Positions 21,501-36,500 of a stretch of DNA of 64,000 nt are shown here, piece by piece. The notes under the pieces were generated by a model that did no database searches, was not told the origin of the DNA, and saw only the letters and a list, made by a program, of their open reading frames with translations. Location of the stretch: contig JAHDVF020000136.1 in assembly GCA_022606425.2 (NCBI GenBank), positions 310,001 through 374,000 on the forward strand, given 5' to 3'. The translations under genes and the position numbers were made by a program. Source of the DNA: Lepidostoma basale (lineage: Eukaryota > Arthropoda > Insecta > Trichoptera > Lepidostomatidae). The stretch's first letter is position 1; each line of letters opens with the position of its first letter.

Positions 21501-24500
21501 CTATACCTACGAGTTCCAAAAATTTGTCAGGCGTGGGTCGTAAGAAGGGAGGAATGGTGAATGTTGTTAAACATTAAGTGATCGCTTAACCCAACCAATG
21601 ACAGGTCACAAGTCCTGTAAACGCCTCGACTACCATATTCTGTTTCCAAATAATTAACATCTTCGTCTCTATTAAGATAAAAATAATCCTTAAAAAATGA
21701 TTAACCCGCAATGGGTCAAAATCCAGTATTTGTCTACAAAAAAAAAAATCTACAAATTTATAAGTTTATTAATATTATAATATATATAATAATGAAGCAC
21801 AACAAATTAAGTGCTTCATACGAAAGTACTGATTTAAGTCGTGACAATTGACGTACATTGTCGAATATTTTTTTATTATTTTAAATTCGTAACAATAAAT
21901 TACAGGATTTCAAATGAAATCCTTTTCACCGACGTAGAATAATTGTCATAACACATTCTTTGTACGCTGTTCGCACTTGTATACAAGTGTAATTGCTCGT
22001 TTCGCGGTTTTTGCGAGCGAGTTGCTTCGAAAATCCGCAATAAAAATAAGCTCTCCCGAAAACGTTAACGACTTGATTCGGAGCTTGGAAAATACATAAT
22101 GTTATTTCACGTAAATATCTGACTGTTTCTTTGTTCACTGCCAAAAAATATGTACCTACTTACGTCATTTGACGGATTTCACATCCGTACTAGAAAAATG
22201 CGATATTTTAAACGCAATCTGTAGAATATCTTCGGTATTTTTTAATCATTTGGGTGTCTACTGGGATATTGAGACTAGTATAATTGTGCCACGGGTTTTT
22301 TATTCTTACACACAAGAGATAGGTACTTTGCTATACCAAATTATTTAAAATCAAATCCTTTTACGATTTTTTATGAATTAAAACACAGTTTTTTTCACTT
22401 TTTAGTTTATTTTTCTGTCGAGAACGATCAGGAGAACGATATAAACTTTAAACGAACATCGTTCTCCCGATGATGAAGGTGTAAAGCCTTCGAAACATGC
22501 CAAGAAAAATAAACTGAAAAGTGATTAAAAAAATTAATTCATATAAAAATCTTCATTATAGAATTCCACTCTGGTGGTGGTGGGGAGAGCAATCAAACTG
22601 CTGAACATGATCGCTTCGGAGATCGATGTTTTTCATATTCGTGAAAGTACATCCAGAAGACAAATACTCTTGACTTTGGAGATTATCTTGTATTCCTAAT
22701 GTCGAACCATCTCTCATGCGTTCCTGGTATTATATATTTATTATGTTTTACCTGTTCTCAATAGATGCCTTAAACTATAAAAAATGTTTGTAATGTCTTT
22801 TGAGAAAATAAACTGATTTGATTTGATTTGATTTGATTTATTAACGCCTTAAGTTGTTCGAAAATAAAAAAAACTGGTCCAAGTTAAAATAGCATATAAA
22901 TTGGAATGACATCTCCAGGCGTTATCTAGCAATACGTTAATGGCGGTAGCCTTTTACATTGCGTTAATAAAAATATATTCTACTTAATGCTTAATCCAAT
23001 CTTCATAGATGGCGCTAGTGTGTACATTGAACTAAAAAATGTGAAGTGTGGTGTTACTTTGTAGCATGTATACAACTTCCAAAAAAAAAATTGTCAGACA
23101 TGGTTGTCGTAAGAAGGGTGGAATGGGGGATGTTGTTTTACATAAAGCGTGCGCTTAAACCAAACAATGACAGTTCATAAGTCCTGTAAACACCTCGACC
23201 ACCATTTTCTGTTTCCAATTTGCATCTTCGTCTCTATTGAGATACAATTAATCCTTGAAAATTAAATTATTTTAAAATTGAATTTATTTAAACAACTTCA
23301 ATGGAGCGCCAGTACTTATTCGATCTTGATCTAATAACAACATCCGGCATTGAAATCTTCTCCAATAAAACTTCGTGGAGTTAACTTCAAAGCAGACCTT
23401 TCGTTAAAACCACAAATAAATAACAATGATTGCCAGTTTCTTTCACCTAAGGCATCTCAAAGCAATTAAATTAAATATTCCCACTGATGCATTTACAAAA
23501 TTTGCCAATTCCTTCGTCGTATCATTAGTGTATCGACTACTGCAACGGGATTTACGTTAATATCTCAAAGGAACAGACCAATAAACTTCAGTTCACTCTC
23601 AATGCAACAGATCAACATCCAAAATGTGTTTATTACGAATGAAAAAACCTATTTTCTAGAAGTATTATTATAGTTTATGTTGTATTATTATAGTACATGT
23701 TTCGCCTTTCTGATGCATTATACATTTTTTGATAATGCCTTAAAAAGGCGAAACATGTCATTCCTATAATCTGTAATAAAACTTCTTGAAAACAGACGTT
23801 TTCATTTTTATTATTTATTTAATATGGAGTTTTACATCATTGTTCAAGAAACAATAAATATATTGTAAAATGTGTCCAAAAATTATTATATATCTCAGAA
23901 AGGAGTTCAAATCCCCGTATAAACTATGCTGGACGGTTTTCAATGCATTTCACGGAATGGCACCAGCCTATGTCTCTGATCTTTTGCTTGTTGATAGACC
24001 TAATCTAATGCTTCGGTCAGTAAACTCATCAGAAATAGGCAGATTAGTTGAGCCAAAGTGCAGCCCCCGCACAAATTTCGGCGACGGGCTTTCGCGGTGG
24101 CAGGTCCGTCCGCCTGGAATATGCTCCCTGCACGCCTGAGATGCATTGACAATCCGCTGAATTTTAAATTTAACTTTCTCTTTCTGGTTTCAATCCTGGA
24201 ATTGGTTTGCAACAATTTCCTCTATTCTTCTCTTCCATTCTTCCCAGTCTTGTGCGGCTCTTTTGAAATCTGCATATGATGAGCAGCGCACGTCCACCAA
24301 CAAGTCATCCAGGTACTCTCGGCGTGGGCGTCCCCTAGAGTTTGTCCCCTCGGTCATACCCTCCATTATGGCATGCAAGGGGCCTTCTTGTCGTATTACA
24401 TGGCCGATTCATCTTGCAAGCCTTTCGGACAAGGTCCTGAACAGGTGCCTTCCTCCTTCGATTGTTTCGAGAACCTCCTAATTTGTAATGTGGTATCTCC

Positions 24501-27500
24501 AGAAAATTCCTAATAGTCTTCTATTGGACCACATCTCAAAAGCCTCCAGTCTGCGTTTATCTCTTTCGGATAGGCACCATGTCTCGCAGCCGTACATCAA
24601 GATACTCCATACATAGGTCTTGATGAGGAGTATTCTCAGTTTTAGGTCTATATTATTCGATTATATTATTTTCGACCTTTTATTATATGCAAGCCTAGCC
24701 TGATCTAACTTTATAATCCATTTTTTTTGATATCCCATAAAATATAAACAACCTAAATCTGATCGCTGGTTTCAGATGCAGCTCTTATGAGTGTAATAAC
24801 TAATACTGTCGAAGCGCCCTTGATCTGAGTTACTTACGAAAGCGATTAATCAAATTAGACCTTGTCTTATTGTTAGAATTGTGATTTTATTTTTTTTGTA
24901 AAAAAACAAACAAAGATGCTCTTTATGGTTTCTTGTACAATTATTTAAACTTAATACTTAAACATAAGAAAAATATAATATATTAATTATTGTTTATTAA
25001 TTATTGATTTGATGAATGAAGAAGTATTTAATATTTGGGGTTTCTAGTACATTATCAAATATTAAGTTGCCTTAGCAAGGCAAAACATATATCTCCCACA
25101 ACTTCAAGAAAATTGTAGTTTTATTCAATTCGACGACCTTCGTGACCGAGTGGTAAGTGCTTTGACTGCCACCCCGAGTTCGATTCCCGGCGATGGCGGT
25201 GTGATTGTCACACTGTCTTTGGTCTGGCGTAGAATTCACGTGATAACAAAATGGCGATAGATTAACTACCTATTACAAGTCACGAGAATCAATATGATAG
25301 CTATACCCTTTACACCGATTTGGCTTGCGCTGTAATGTTGTAAAGAGTGATTCAACAAAATAATACGATTATAACCTTCTGGGAAGTTCATGAATAATTG
25401 ACCTTCTGAAAATATTTCATAGTTATGTTTGTTTACCATAGATGGCGCGGATGTTGAATTCTGTATTTAAGCATGCGCAAATCACTTGCGTTGTAGCGTG
25501 GCGTAGGTTGAAAATTCGATTTGCTGTGTTTTGATATTCCATATATGGCATTTATCACAATTACATGCGTATTGAGTGACGGATGACGTTTGTGGGCTCT
25601 GACCTGCACAGGATGACGTCTTTCAGGTCCACTAGTTTTGTATATTATAAAATATAACTGTTAATGTTCTCGATAACATTCCTTGTATTGTAACTAGGTA
25701 TATATAGGGATTGATTGAACATTTTTACTTGTTATTTATTTAACTTGTAATAGCCCAAATAAGTAATTTAAATTAAAAAAAACATCTTATTTAACCATTT
25801 ACGAGTTGCCTTATTCCAGATAGAATTTTAATTGGATGCTTTGTTGAAAATCGGATCTTATATTTGAGTTAATCAAAATTCAGACGAAATTATTTTTAAA
25901 TGTAATTCTTTATAGTAAATTCCATAATCAGAAATCATTATTTTGTGCATTAACGGATTTTATTTTATTTCGTCTAGGTCTATTTTGATTCTAATTAGAT
26001 TCTTACTCTTTGAATATAAGTTTAAAAACATTATATTCAGCACTTTTTATACTTTTCACAAAATTGTTTCAGGCAATTTATGCCTTTCATCAGTGTAAAA
26101 ATTTCAACACTAAGAAAGGGCATCTATGGCCCGAAACATGTTTGTGAAAAGTGCGAAAAAATACAATGTTTTCTAAAAAAATATTGAAATGTGAACCCAC
26201 AACACAAACGGATGGCGAATGTAAAAGAGATTCTTAATGATTTTTAACGAAATTTTCATATTTGTTAAAACACGTCATCCGCATACAAGAGACAGCTAAC
26301 TGACACTCCGCTCATTTTGGCACCTACATCCAACTATTTCAGCTCTTTCATACACTTGTCCATATATAGATTAAATAACCACGGGGACATTACGCAACAT
26401 TCTTTGACACCCTTATTGATATCAAACCAGGCTGTAAGATCTCCATTTACTCTGACACTAGCAGTGCTTTCCGTGTATAGCGACAAAATTGCCCTGATTA
26501 GTTTTGTACTTATTCCATATTCAGACAATATTTTCCATAACTTTACTCTATTAACGTAATCATATGCTTTTTGCAAATCGACGAACGAACAGAAAAATTT
26601 GCGGTTTTTGGCCTGAAACTTCTCTGCCATGTGACTAGTCAGAGAAATCGACGCGCGTGCATGACAAGATGTATGAATGTTGAGAAATCGAGAGAAATAT
26701 ATCTGGATAGAAAAGTGTGGCAGTCCATTCTTTCTGCCTACCCCTTCGGGGAGATGGTGTGATGGTTAGTTAGTTAGTAAGTTTAAAATACGTTTTTAAA
26801 TGTAATCGATTAATTAGCTCTTTAATCGATTTCAGATAATCTGAAACGATTCAGGTATTTGTTTTATTAGTTGATGAATATACCACTTCCATACCATTTA
26901 AACAATTATGTCCATTGTTTTAGAAGTAGGTATCTACTTAGGTTATATATTCTAATTGGTGCGAATTTCAAAAACTCTATTTATAAAATTCTATTGAATT
27001 TGCAATTCGTTTTTTTTTTCGAGATTATGAAGTGAAGTTATCCTCAGGCAGTTGTGAACATCAACAGGCAATAAATTTGGAGCAGTGACGGTAAAGTAAA
27101 CAATTCCGCAAATACGAGTATTCTACATTAGATTAAAGCTCTGATTCGCCCAGAAGCCATGTGTGTGTGCGAGAAATAATATCCCACACACTGCAGGAAA
27201 GATAAAGGGAAAATAGTAACATCAAATCCAAAATTAAAAAAATGATCTAATGTTATTGTTTTGCTTCGATTGGAATAACCCTTAATTCCCAACATTCTCT
27301 AAGCCACCTATTGTTTTAAATGTATCGCTCCCTTTGCCAAAATATTTATTATTCTTCTTCTCTCTGTGTCCTGTCAGGTCTCCCTAACGTTGACTATCAC
27401 CAAGTGATGACATGGGGGAAAATATCCAGAGTGGTATCCCCTTGCCTTCTCTGGAGGGTTTTCTGTCGGGGTTACCTTCCCTTAGCAGGGTGTATCCAGT

Positions 27501-30500
27501 TTTATGGCGCTGGAAGCTCGCCATTCGTCCTCTCTCTATCTGCTATGGCACTAAGTAATATGTGCCACATTGCCCAGGGTTCGCGGGGTCTTTAAAAGAC
27601 CTCTCGTGGACGCTAGAGAGTTGGACTTGATAGTAGTGTTGCTGTTGTAAATGCAACATGGCGCCTTACGACATTTTGTAGAGGCATGCTTTCCAGCAAA
27701 ACATACCCCATCGTAGCCTTACTACCCTTTTGAACCCTATATTTATAACAAATATTAATATATTGTTACACATTATACATTTTTCATCTAGTTTTTAATC
27801 GATAAACGCTTGATTTTGTTCATGCCATTATTGATTACCAAATTACAAAAACTATAAGTAATATTAATATGTTTCAATACTCATTTACGTGAAAATATTT
27901 ACTTGAAATTTTAGATTGAGATGAAAACATGTTTTTCTAATCATTTCTTAAACTTAGCCTATTTGTTAGAATATTTATATACGTTTATCAAAACCTTCAC
28001 GTTTAAATAATTATTTCTTTTTTAAACTATCACCCTTCCTTCTATTACATTAACCTGAAAATATTCACTCTGTACTATGTTTTACAAATAGGATTATACG
28101 AGTATATGCAAAACTAGATTATATTGATTAAATATGAAATTTCATTCAGTTTACTGATACTTTATAAGTCAAGAAATCTAAAGTTGTTAATTGTCGTAAA
28201 ATATTTAAGTATTTTATGAAATTTCTGCTATCTGGTATCACCTACAAATCTCATTTAAATCGGCCATTTTTTTAAACAGTGATGTAAAACTCCATATACT
28301 AATGAAAAAGTGTATTTTCTAGAAGTTTAGTATATTTTATAAGAATGACATGTTTATCCTTACTAAAGCATTATTAAATGTCATTTTTTAAAAAACTTTG
28401 TGAATTTTTTATTCTTCGGACATTTGAAAATGCTTTAGCAAGGCGATATATGTCATTCCCATAAAATATAATAAAACTTCTAGAAAAGAGACCTTTTCAT
28501 CCGTATTAATTATTAAATAAGACATACTTTTTAACACGGATTGAGGATTAGTTCAGATTTATATCAGAGATTAAATATATATTTATTAATAAAATAAACT
28601 AACTAACTAACCATCACGCCGTCTCCCCGAAGGGATAGGTAGAAAGAATGGACGGCCACACTTTTCTTTCCTGACATATTTCTCTCGCTTCCTCAACATT
28701 CATACATCGTGCCATGCACGCGCGTCGATTTCTCTGACTCCTCACATGGCCGACATTCAATATTTGATTTATTTGATCGTGCCACGTTTTCCTCGATCTT
28801 CCTCTATTTCTGGTTCCATTTACATCATTAACATATAATTTTTTAATAAAGTAAGCATAGATCAATTATGACTATGCTAGTGCTTGAATTTTGATAAGCG
28901 TTTCATTTTTCAGATTCGTCTTAAAATACTGCCATCCACAATTAGAGAGTTTTAATGTCATAATATATTGCAAAGTCACCAATTTTGATTATGTTAATTT
29001 AGTTCTGATATATAATATAAACTAACCAAAATGATGTTTCAGAATTCCCTAAAAATCGGCCTTTTATTAAAATACTCGTAAAATGTAAATTGTGTTGTGA
29101 AATAGTTTGAGCCAAGAGAACATACTTTTATTATTTTCATTTTGAAGTTCCTACCCAAATCGACTACATTACTCGAATGTATGAGAGGCTAACGCGTGTG
29201 TTTATTAGCAGCCAACCAGATGGTTGGGGAATTATTGTATCTCACTTGGCGGTATTCAGGGCAAGGGTGGAACGGCACACGGATGAGTGTTCTGTGTTTT
29301 TATTTATACCGAAATGTTACGAAATGAAAATAGATAATTCTGTGTATAATATTCACATCTTGTGGGAGAGTCTGTCGATTCAGGCTCACGCTGTTTGCGC
29401 TTGAAATGTTCCCATTCACGCGGTGTGAATGATCTGAATGTTGACTAATATAAAAAACAAACAGACAAACAAAACAAAAATAATCACGCCGTTTCTCCGC
29501 AGGGGTAGGCAGAGAGAATGGACCGCCATACTTCTCTATCCTGACATACCTCCACATTCATACAGCGAGTCATACACGCACGTCGATTATTCCGGCTTCT
29601 GACATGACCAACCTTTAAAATTTGATTAATTTGGTCATGCCATATTTTCCTCGGTCTATCTCGACTCCGTACTCCATTTAACGTATACTTTTTAACCATT
29701 CTTTCTTCACCCGTGCGCTCCATATGTCTGAACCAACGCAGCGATTCTATCTCTGATTTTCCACTCTACATTCCTTTCCAATATCAGCATTTGAGATTCT
29801 GTCGTACATCGTTCTACCACACTTACGTCTTAAGGAACTCATTTATTCTGCTCTCATCTTTCTTCCGCCAGTTCCATGCTTTGCTTCCATACATAAGGGT
29901 TGGGACCAGAACTCAATTGTGAATGGCCATTTTCGCTTTCATTGATAAATTATTGTTTCCAATAACTATTTTTAAAGGTCCATTCACTTTGTTACCCGCA
30001 CCAACCCTTCTTTCAACATCACTGTTCGTTCGGCCATCCGCTGTGAACATGCTACCTAAATACACAAAATCCCTCACCTGTTTCAAGTTCTCTTCATTCA
30101 CATTTATATTACAAACTGTCATTTGCTCTTCCCTTTCAAAAACTAAAACCTTTGACTTTCCGACATTCATCATTAAATCGTTCGACTTGCATACCTCATA
30201 CATTCTCGACACCAAGACTTGTAATTCGTCCGAAATATATTGACTAATCTGATACCAAATGTTTCTGATTTTTTTGTTAGTGCTTCCTAAAAGAAACGAT
30301 TTGCCATGTTATCTCACCTATGATATAATACGCTTCAATAGTTGAAGGCTGATTATTACAAAGGTTCTAAGCGGTTTAAACATAAAAAAAAACAGAAAAA
30401 AAACTGTCATACATGACACATATTACAATAAACAGTTGAGTTAGCACTACACTATACAATTCAATCACGTTGAACCTTTGCACAGTTATTGGCCTTTATG

Positions 30501-33500
30501 TTTAAAACCTTCTACTTCTTCTTCATCTTTTAATAGAACTGATGATCTGTGCCACAGAAATCATGTCTCCTGGGATCAGCTGTCCCTCCATCTCTTAGGC
30601 GGTCTTCCAGGTGGGCGGCGCCGGCGCGGCGACCGGAGGGGATTTCGTAAGCCCCTGTATATGCGAATCTGTCACTATGCATTCTGGCTACATGGTCCCT
30701 CCAGTATCTTCTTCTGGATATACTACACCGAACGATATCCTCTATTTCGCAAGTTTTTCTTATGTCTGCGTTACGGACACGATCTCGGAGAGTTTTTCCA
30801 GTAATGGATATTAAGACCTTCATCTCAGATGTTATTAGAAGACCCTTAATTCGTACAGCATACGTCATGATAGGTCGCATGCATGTCTGATATGCATGAG
30901 GTCATATAAATTCTGACTTTGCTGTCGATTTGCATGTGCTTGTTTTCCCAGATCAGATTTTTCAGACATCTTTACATGACAGAGGCTTTTTTGACTTGTT
31001 CTCGTACTTCGATATACGAGTATAGGTCATTTTGGCTGCAAAACTCTACTCCCAAAATCTGAAGCTTATTACTTGCTCCACGGACCGATCCATAGCCATT
31101 TGCGTCTAGCGAACCAACAACGTCCGCGGTAGATTTCCAAGTCTAACATCCGTACAGCAGTACCCTTTTAACGCTATTGTTGAATATTTGCAGCTTGAGC
31201 TTTCTCGAAATGATACTGGAACGCCATACAGGGCGAAGATTTGCGAAAGCTCCCCTTGCCTTGTTAAGTCTGCTGGTTATATCCTCTTCCGTACCTCCCG
31301 AGTCCGCTATCAAACTACCGAGGTAACAAAAGCTGGCCGTGGTCACAAGGGGGACAACGTGGAGCAAGATTGGGGTCGAGTCATTTGTGGACACTTTTTT
31401 TATTTTTTTTTTATTTAATTTATTTTTTTAAAAACCCAATTGGGTTATATGGTTACATTTCTAGATCCTACCACTAATTATGTACTGCTTCAGACACTTC
31501 TTATATTGAGTTGTAGTGAGATTCCTTGTGTCTTTAGGTAGTTCATTGTAAAGTTTCAGTCCATTGTTCAATATCCTTGATTGTCCTGTCTTAGTTCGTG
31601 CAATCGGTAAGTGATATCTGTCACAATTCCTGGTCCAGTGTCTGTGTATGTCTGAATTTTTAGTTAATTTGTAGGTGCTGTCTGTTGGCTTTTCCATGGC
31701 CACTCTGTGTACAATTTTTAAGGTCTCATATTTGGTCAGGTCTGATATGTCCATTTGTTTAGTTTGTCTGTAAACTTGTATGGTTGGGGTAAGGTAGTCA
31801 ATGTTATATGCTAGTTTTATTATTTTATTTTGTTGTCTTTGGAGTCTGGAGATGTCCTTTTGGTTTCCTGTCCCCCAGAAGGGAATCATATATGTCAGTC
31901 GGCTTTTTACATACGCTTCGTACATCATAACTTTTTCCCTTCTTGGTATGTAATTCTGTATTTTGTAGAAGAGGGAGTATAGCGATGCTAACTTGTCTGT
32001 TAGGTTGTCTATGTGTTTTGTCCATTTTAGTTGTCTGTCCATTGTTAGTCCTAGGTACTTTACATAGTCGAGTTCGGTTATTGCGTCATTTTTTATTTTT
32101 ATACACATGTTATGGTTTTTCTTGCTTTTTCAAAGTGTATAATGTTACACTTTTTTACATTTAAGGTCAGGTAGTTATAGATATAACTTATATTAGAAGA
32201 AGAAGAATTAGACATAGATTAATGGTATGTATCATTACATACGTGTGAACGTTTATATTTTTGGCTCGAGGAAAAAAGTGGAATTGAAAAATTCAGTCGG
32301 TGTGGTCCACTAAACTCCATCAACATAAGTGTCAGTTTGTAATCAACAGAATTTGTGTTAAACTCATCTCATGATGTAGATTGATGATTTAAGTATAACA
32401 GAATGGAACCACTTAAATTAAAGTCGACCTGATTCTCTAGATAGTAGATTCCGCAACAAAAATTTGGGCCTCAGGTTTGTAGATTAAATCGTTTGGCACA
32501 AAAATGAACTTACGAATTTTGAAATACAACATTTTATTATCGCCATTAATAAGTAGGTATATTTAGCAAAATAGCTAAACAACTAACCGCTACGCCGTCT
32601 CTCCGAAGGGGTAGGCGGAAAGAATGGATCGCCAGACTTTTCTTTCCTGACATACATCTCTCGCGTCATGCACGCACGTCGATTTCTCCGACTCCTCACG
32701 TGGCTGACATTAAATATTTGATTTATTTGATCGTGCCACGTTTTCCTCGCTCGTACTCTAGTTCCATTTACGTCGTTAAAAAATACTTTTTTTTTGCCAT
32801 CCTTTCTTTATTTATTCTTTCCATATGTCAAAAACATATTTTTATTCTTTTCATTATTTGGTTCATAAGACTTAACAAATATTATATGTTTGGGGTGACA
32901 GGCCGTCGTCGGGGTCACCACTTTGGGGGTTTGTAGTGAGGGTGGAAGACGGCAGAGGTTTCAGCGTTTATTGCGGATCACAAGTAATTACACGTAAACA
33001 GTATGATATACTCGTGATGGAGCGTGGCTGGATGTCGATAGCAACGGGGCGGAGTCCGGGTGGTGAGCCGTAGAGGATGAGGGCTCGCTGGGCGGTAGGT
33101 CGTCGAAGTTTTCGTGACGTAGCCGTGTAGATAGTTGTGTACTCGGGAGGAAGGTCGGAGGTTTCTCGTACGTAGACTTGTGTCGTTTAGAGATCGCGAT
33201 ACTGGCTGACGTAGCTTCGTAGCTTGGCGTCGGAGGGAGTCCGATATCCCTCGAGGCGTAGACTTATTAACGTAGACTCGCGTCTGTTAGAAGTCGTAAG
33301 AATGACTGGCTGCTTAGAGTTGACTGACGTATTGGGTGTTCGGAAGTACCGCTTTTATATGCTTCGCTTTCGTCACCTACGATGCCCTGACCTAGTGACC
33401 AAACCTAAATGAATCTAGGCCCTCGAGTCATCAAATTTGATAAGCAGGTCCTGAGTCGGCGTTTTCCGTTTATTCGTGTCATATATTTCTTCATGTAATA

Positions 33501-36500
33501 TGTTTATCTGGGTTATGCATTTAACCCCGACATATGAAATTATTATTTTATAGCGATTTATACAAAACTAAAAAAAAATTTCGTATAAAAGCATTTTAAC
33601 CATAATAGGGCGCTTCTAACACGTTTAGTTAGTTGTACGCTGTGTCGCGGTACTTTCAGTGAATAAAAAGAAATTGTGATATTATAACAGTGTTTAAATT
33701 TTAACAGTAATAATGTTGACAATGGACTAGATAAACATATTATTAATACAAATGAAAACATCTATTTTCTACAAGTTATATTATATTTTATCTGAATGAT
33801 GTGTTTTGCCTTGCTAAAGCATTATCATTATTATTTGATTATGGGAATTACATGAAGGCGAAACATGTCATTCCCATGAAATATAATGAAACATCTAGAA
33901 AACACGTTTTCAACCCTGTTGTAATATAATATTGTAAAGAACTGGATATTGACTTAATACATTATTTAAATTTTCTATAATTCCGTTATGCAAACTACTA
34001 AAGAAATTATTTAAATAATGAGGGGTACGCCAGTGGCTTACCTTACAATTTATTTTAATTTTAAATTAGTCCATAAAAGTCTAGTGAGACAACAATTTCA
34101 CCAAAGTCACGCCGGATGAGTAACGATCCACAATTATTTTAATGGATCAACACAGGAAACATCCTAAACCCTAAGGATTAATTGTATCTCAATAGAGACG
34201 AAGATGCAAATTGGAAACAGAATATGGTGATCGAGGTGTTTACAGGACTTATGACCTGTCATTGGTTGGGTTAAGCGCACGCTTTATGTAATACAACATT
34301 CCCCATTCCACCTTTTCTTATGACCACCATGTATGACAATTTTTTGGAAGTTATATATATGTTAATTTGTAACACCACACTTCACATGGTAGTTTCAATC
34401 TACACACTAGCGCCATCTATGAAGATTGGATTTTAATCATTAAGCAGAAGATCTTTTAAACGCAATGTGAAAGGCTACCGCCATTATCGTATTGCTAGAT
34501 AACGCCTGGAGCTTGAATTGATAACCCGCAATGGGTAAAAATCCAGTATTCCTCTACAAGTATTTGTATACATTCAAAATGTTGTAAAAATCCTAAACCC
34601 TATTTATTTATACTTATTTTTAATATTTGATTCCAGGAGTCGTGATGAAGAGCGCAGTCCGAGCAAGGAACCCACCGTCCGGGGCTGGGTATCCAGCCAA
34701 AACCTCAACCAGGACTCCAGCAAAGCAGATAAGACTGAACCATTCTCTCCAGGTTAATAAACTAACAGTTCTATAGAAGCATTATTTTATTTTATGGAAG
34801 TGACATGTTTCGCCTTGAAAGGACAGTGATAAATATTATTCGAAAATGCCAGAGGTGGTTGGTAAGGCGAAACGTGCCACTCCCATAAAATGTAAGATTT
34901 TTTTCTAATAAACGGACGGTATCTATCAATATTAAATACTTATTAATGTATTTTTTTTAAACTTTAGTATTAAGCACTTAATTTGTGGTATGACAATAAT
35001 GAGTATAATAATAATAATACACTTGTAATATTTGAATCTAAACCAAGTTATTTGTTATTAACACCAACCGGTTTTGCTCCCGCTGGAGCTTCGTCAGAGT
35101 AACATAATATACCAGTGTATTATTATTATATTTATAAATAAGTATTATTATTCATAGATGACCTTCGTAGCAGAGTGGCAAGAGCTATAACTGTCACACC
35201 GAAGGTCACGGGTTCGGTTCCCAGCAATGGCAGTATGATTGTCACACTGTCATGCAAAAAATGTTACACTTTGCTGCAAACCTATCTCTTGGATTGAAAA
35301 TAGCCTATAAGAATAGATATTAGATTTCCTAATGCTTGAACGAATATTACAGCTTATAACATAATAAGTAACTTAAAGTATGTTTTTAATGTTTTTTGAG
35401 AAAAATAAGCTCATTTGATTTTATTTGATATCTTGGAAGAAGCTCCCAAGATTATTAATAAAGGCATAACAAGGATGTTACTAAACAAATTGTTCATAGA
35501 TTGTAAGATAATCAAATGATTTTACTGAAATCTCTTAATGGAAGTTTATTTTAAATAATAATTAAATAAAACGATGTTTTTTAACTACTTCCGCTTTTGT
35601 ATTTATTTCGACAGCGAGCCTGGCGAAACCAGTCGCTGTCGAAATAAAGACAAAAGTGGAAGTAGTTAATTATCATAGATTGTAAGTTTGAGATGTGTGG
35701 ATGCAGGGTTTGCGCGAACGAGCTCATCTTGGACCTCCACGCCCGACCTGGGCGGCATGAACGATGACACGAAGGCGGTCACCTTCAGTTTGACTCTCCC
35801 ACGAAAACGACCCACTCCGGTTGACACGGGGCAGAAAACTGGTATTAACCATTTTTATACTTATCATCAAAATTAACAGAATCTCAGTTAAGAAGAGACA
35901 TAAATTATTCCCCAAGACAAATGTGGGGATATTTTCTAAACGTTAACATAAAAGTGGGGTATTTTAATTTAAACGAGTAGTTAAAAATGTTTTTATATTA
36001 AAAATACCCCAATTTTATTACCCCATAAGTAGAGGCATAAATTCTTTAAGTAGACATAATTATGTAGGGTTACTATCTAAACTTTAACATATAAATGGGG
36101 TATTTTAAGTTAGTTAAACATACTTATTCAATTTTAAATACCCCACTTTTACCACCTGATATGTAGAGGCATACTTTATTTATCTAGACCAGTGGTACCA
36201 AACTTTTTTCCCGTAGACCCCCCGCCGATTTATTTTATTTTGTGCAGACCCCTACTTTCGTAATATTGTTTTTTTTTTTAAATAAATTCACTTATAACTA
36301 TAAATTGAGTTTTTGAAGCTGACGCAGAGCAAAATCAGACCAATAGAAAAAATAATCTGGAATTCGTTGTCGACCTTTTTTTTGCTCATTCGTGAAAATC
36401 GGAACAGCTACGCGACGTCACACGTTTTGAGAATGTTGCGGCGGCTGGTTCGATTTTCACGAATGAGCGAAAAAAAGGTCGACAAGGAATTCAGGGTTTT

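Larger units (their letters stand above)
15861..34636. other. Intron 1 of the MTCL-like gene, unassigned stretches
   Basis: Between the elements listed singly, remaining stretches (e.g. 14.9-like AT-rich blocks at 21.7-22.4, 24.7-25.0, 25.4-26.0, 26.8-27.3, 27.7-28.3, 28.9-29.4 kb) show only AT-rich sequence with no gene or repeat I can name. Confidence 0.5.

Noticed and set aside
33224..33412. 62-codon open frame
   Set aside because: Falls inside the GC-rich candidate LTR; no protein features.
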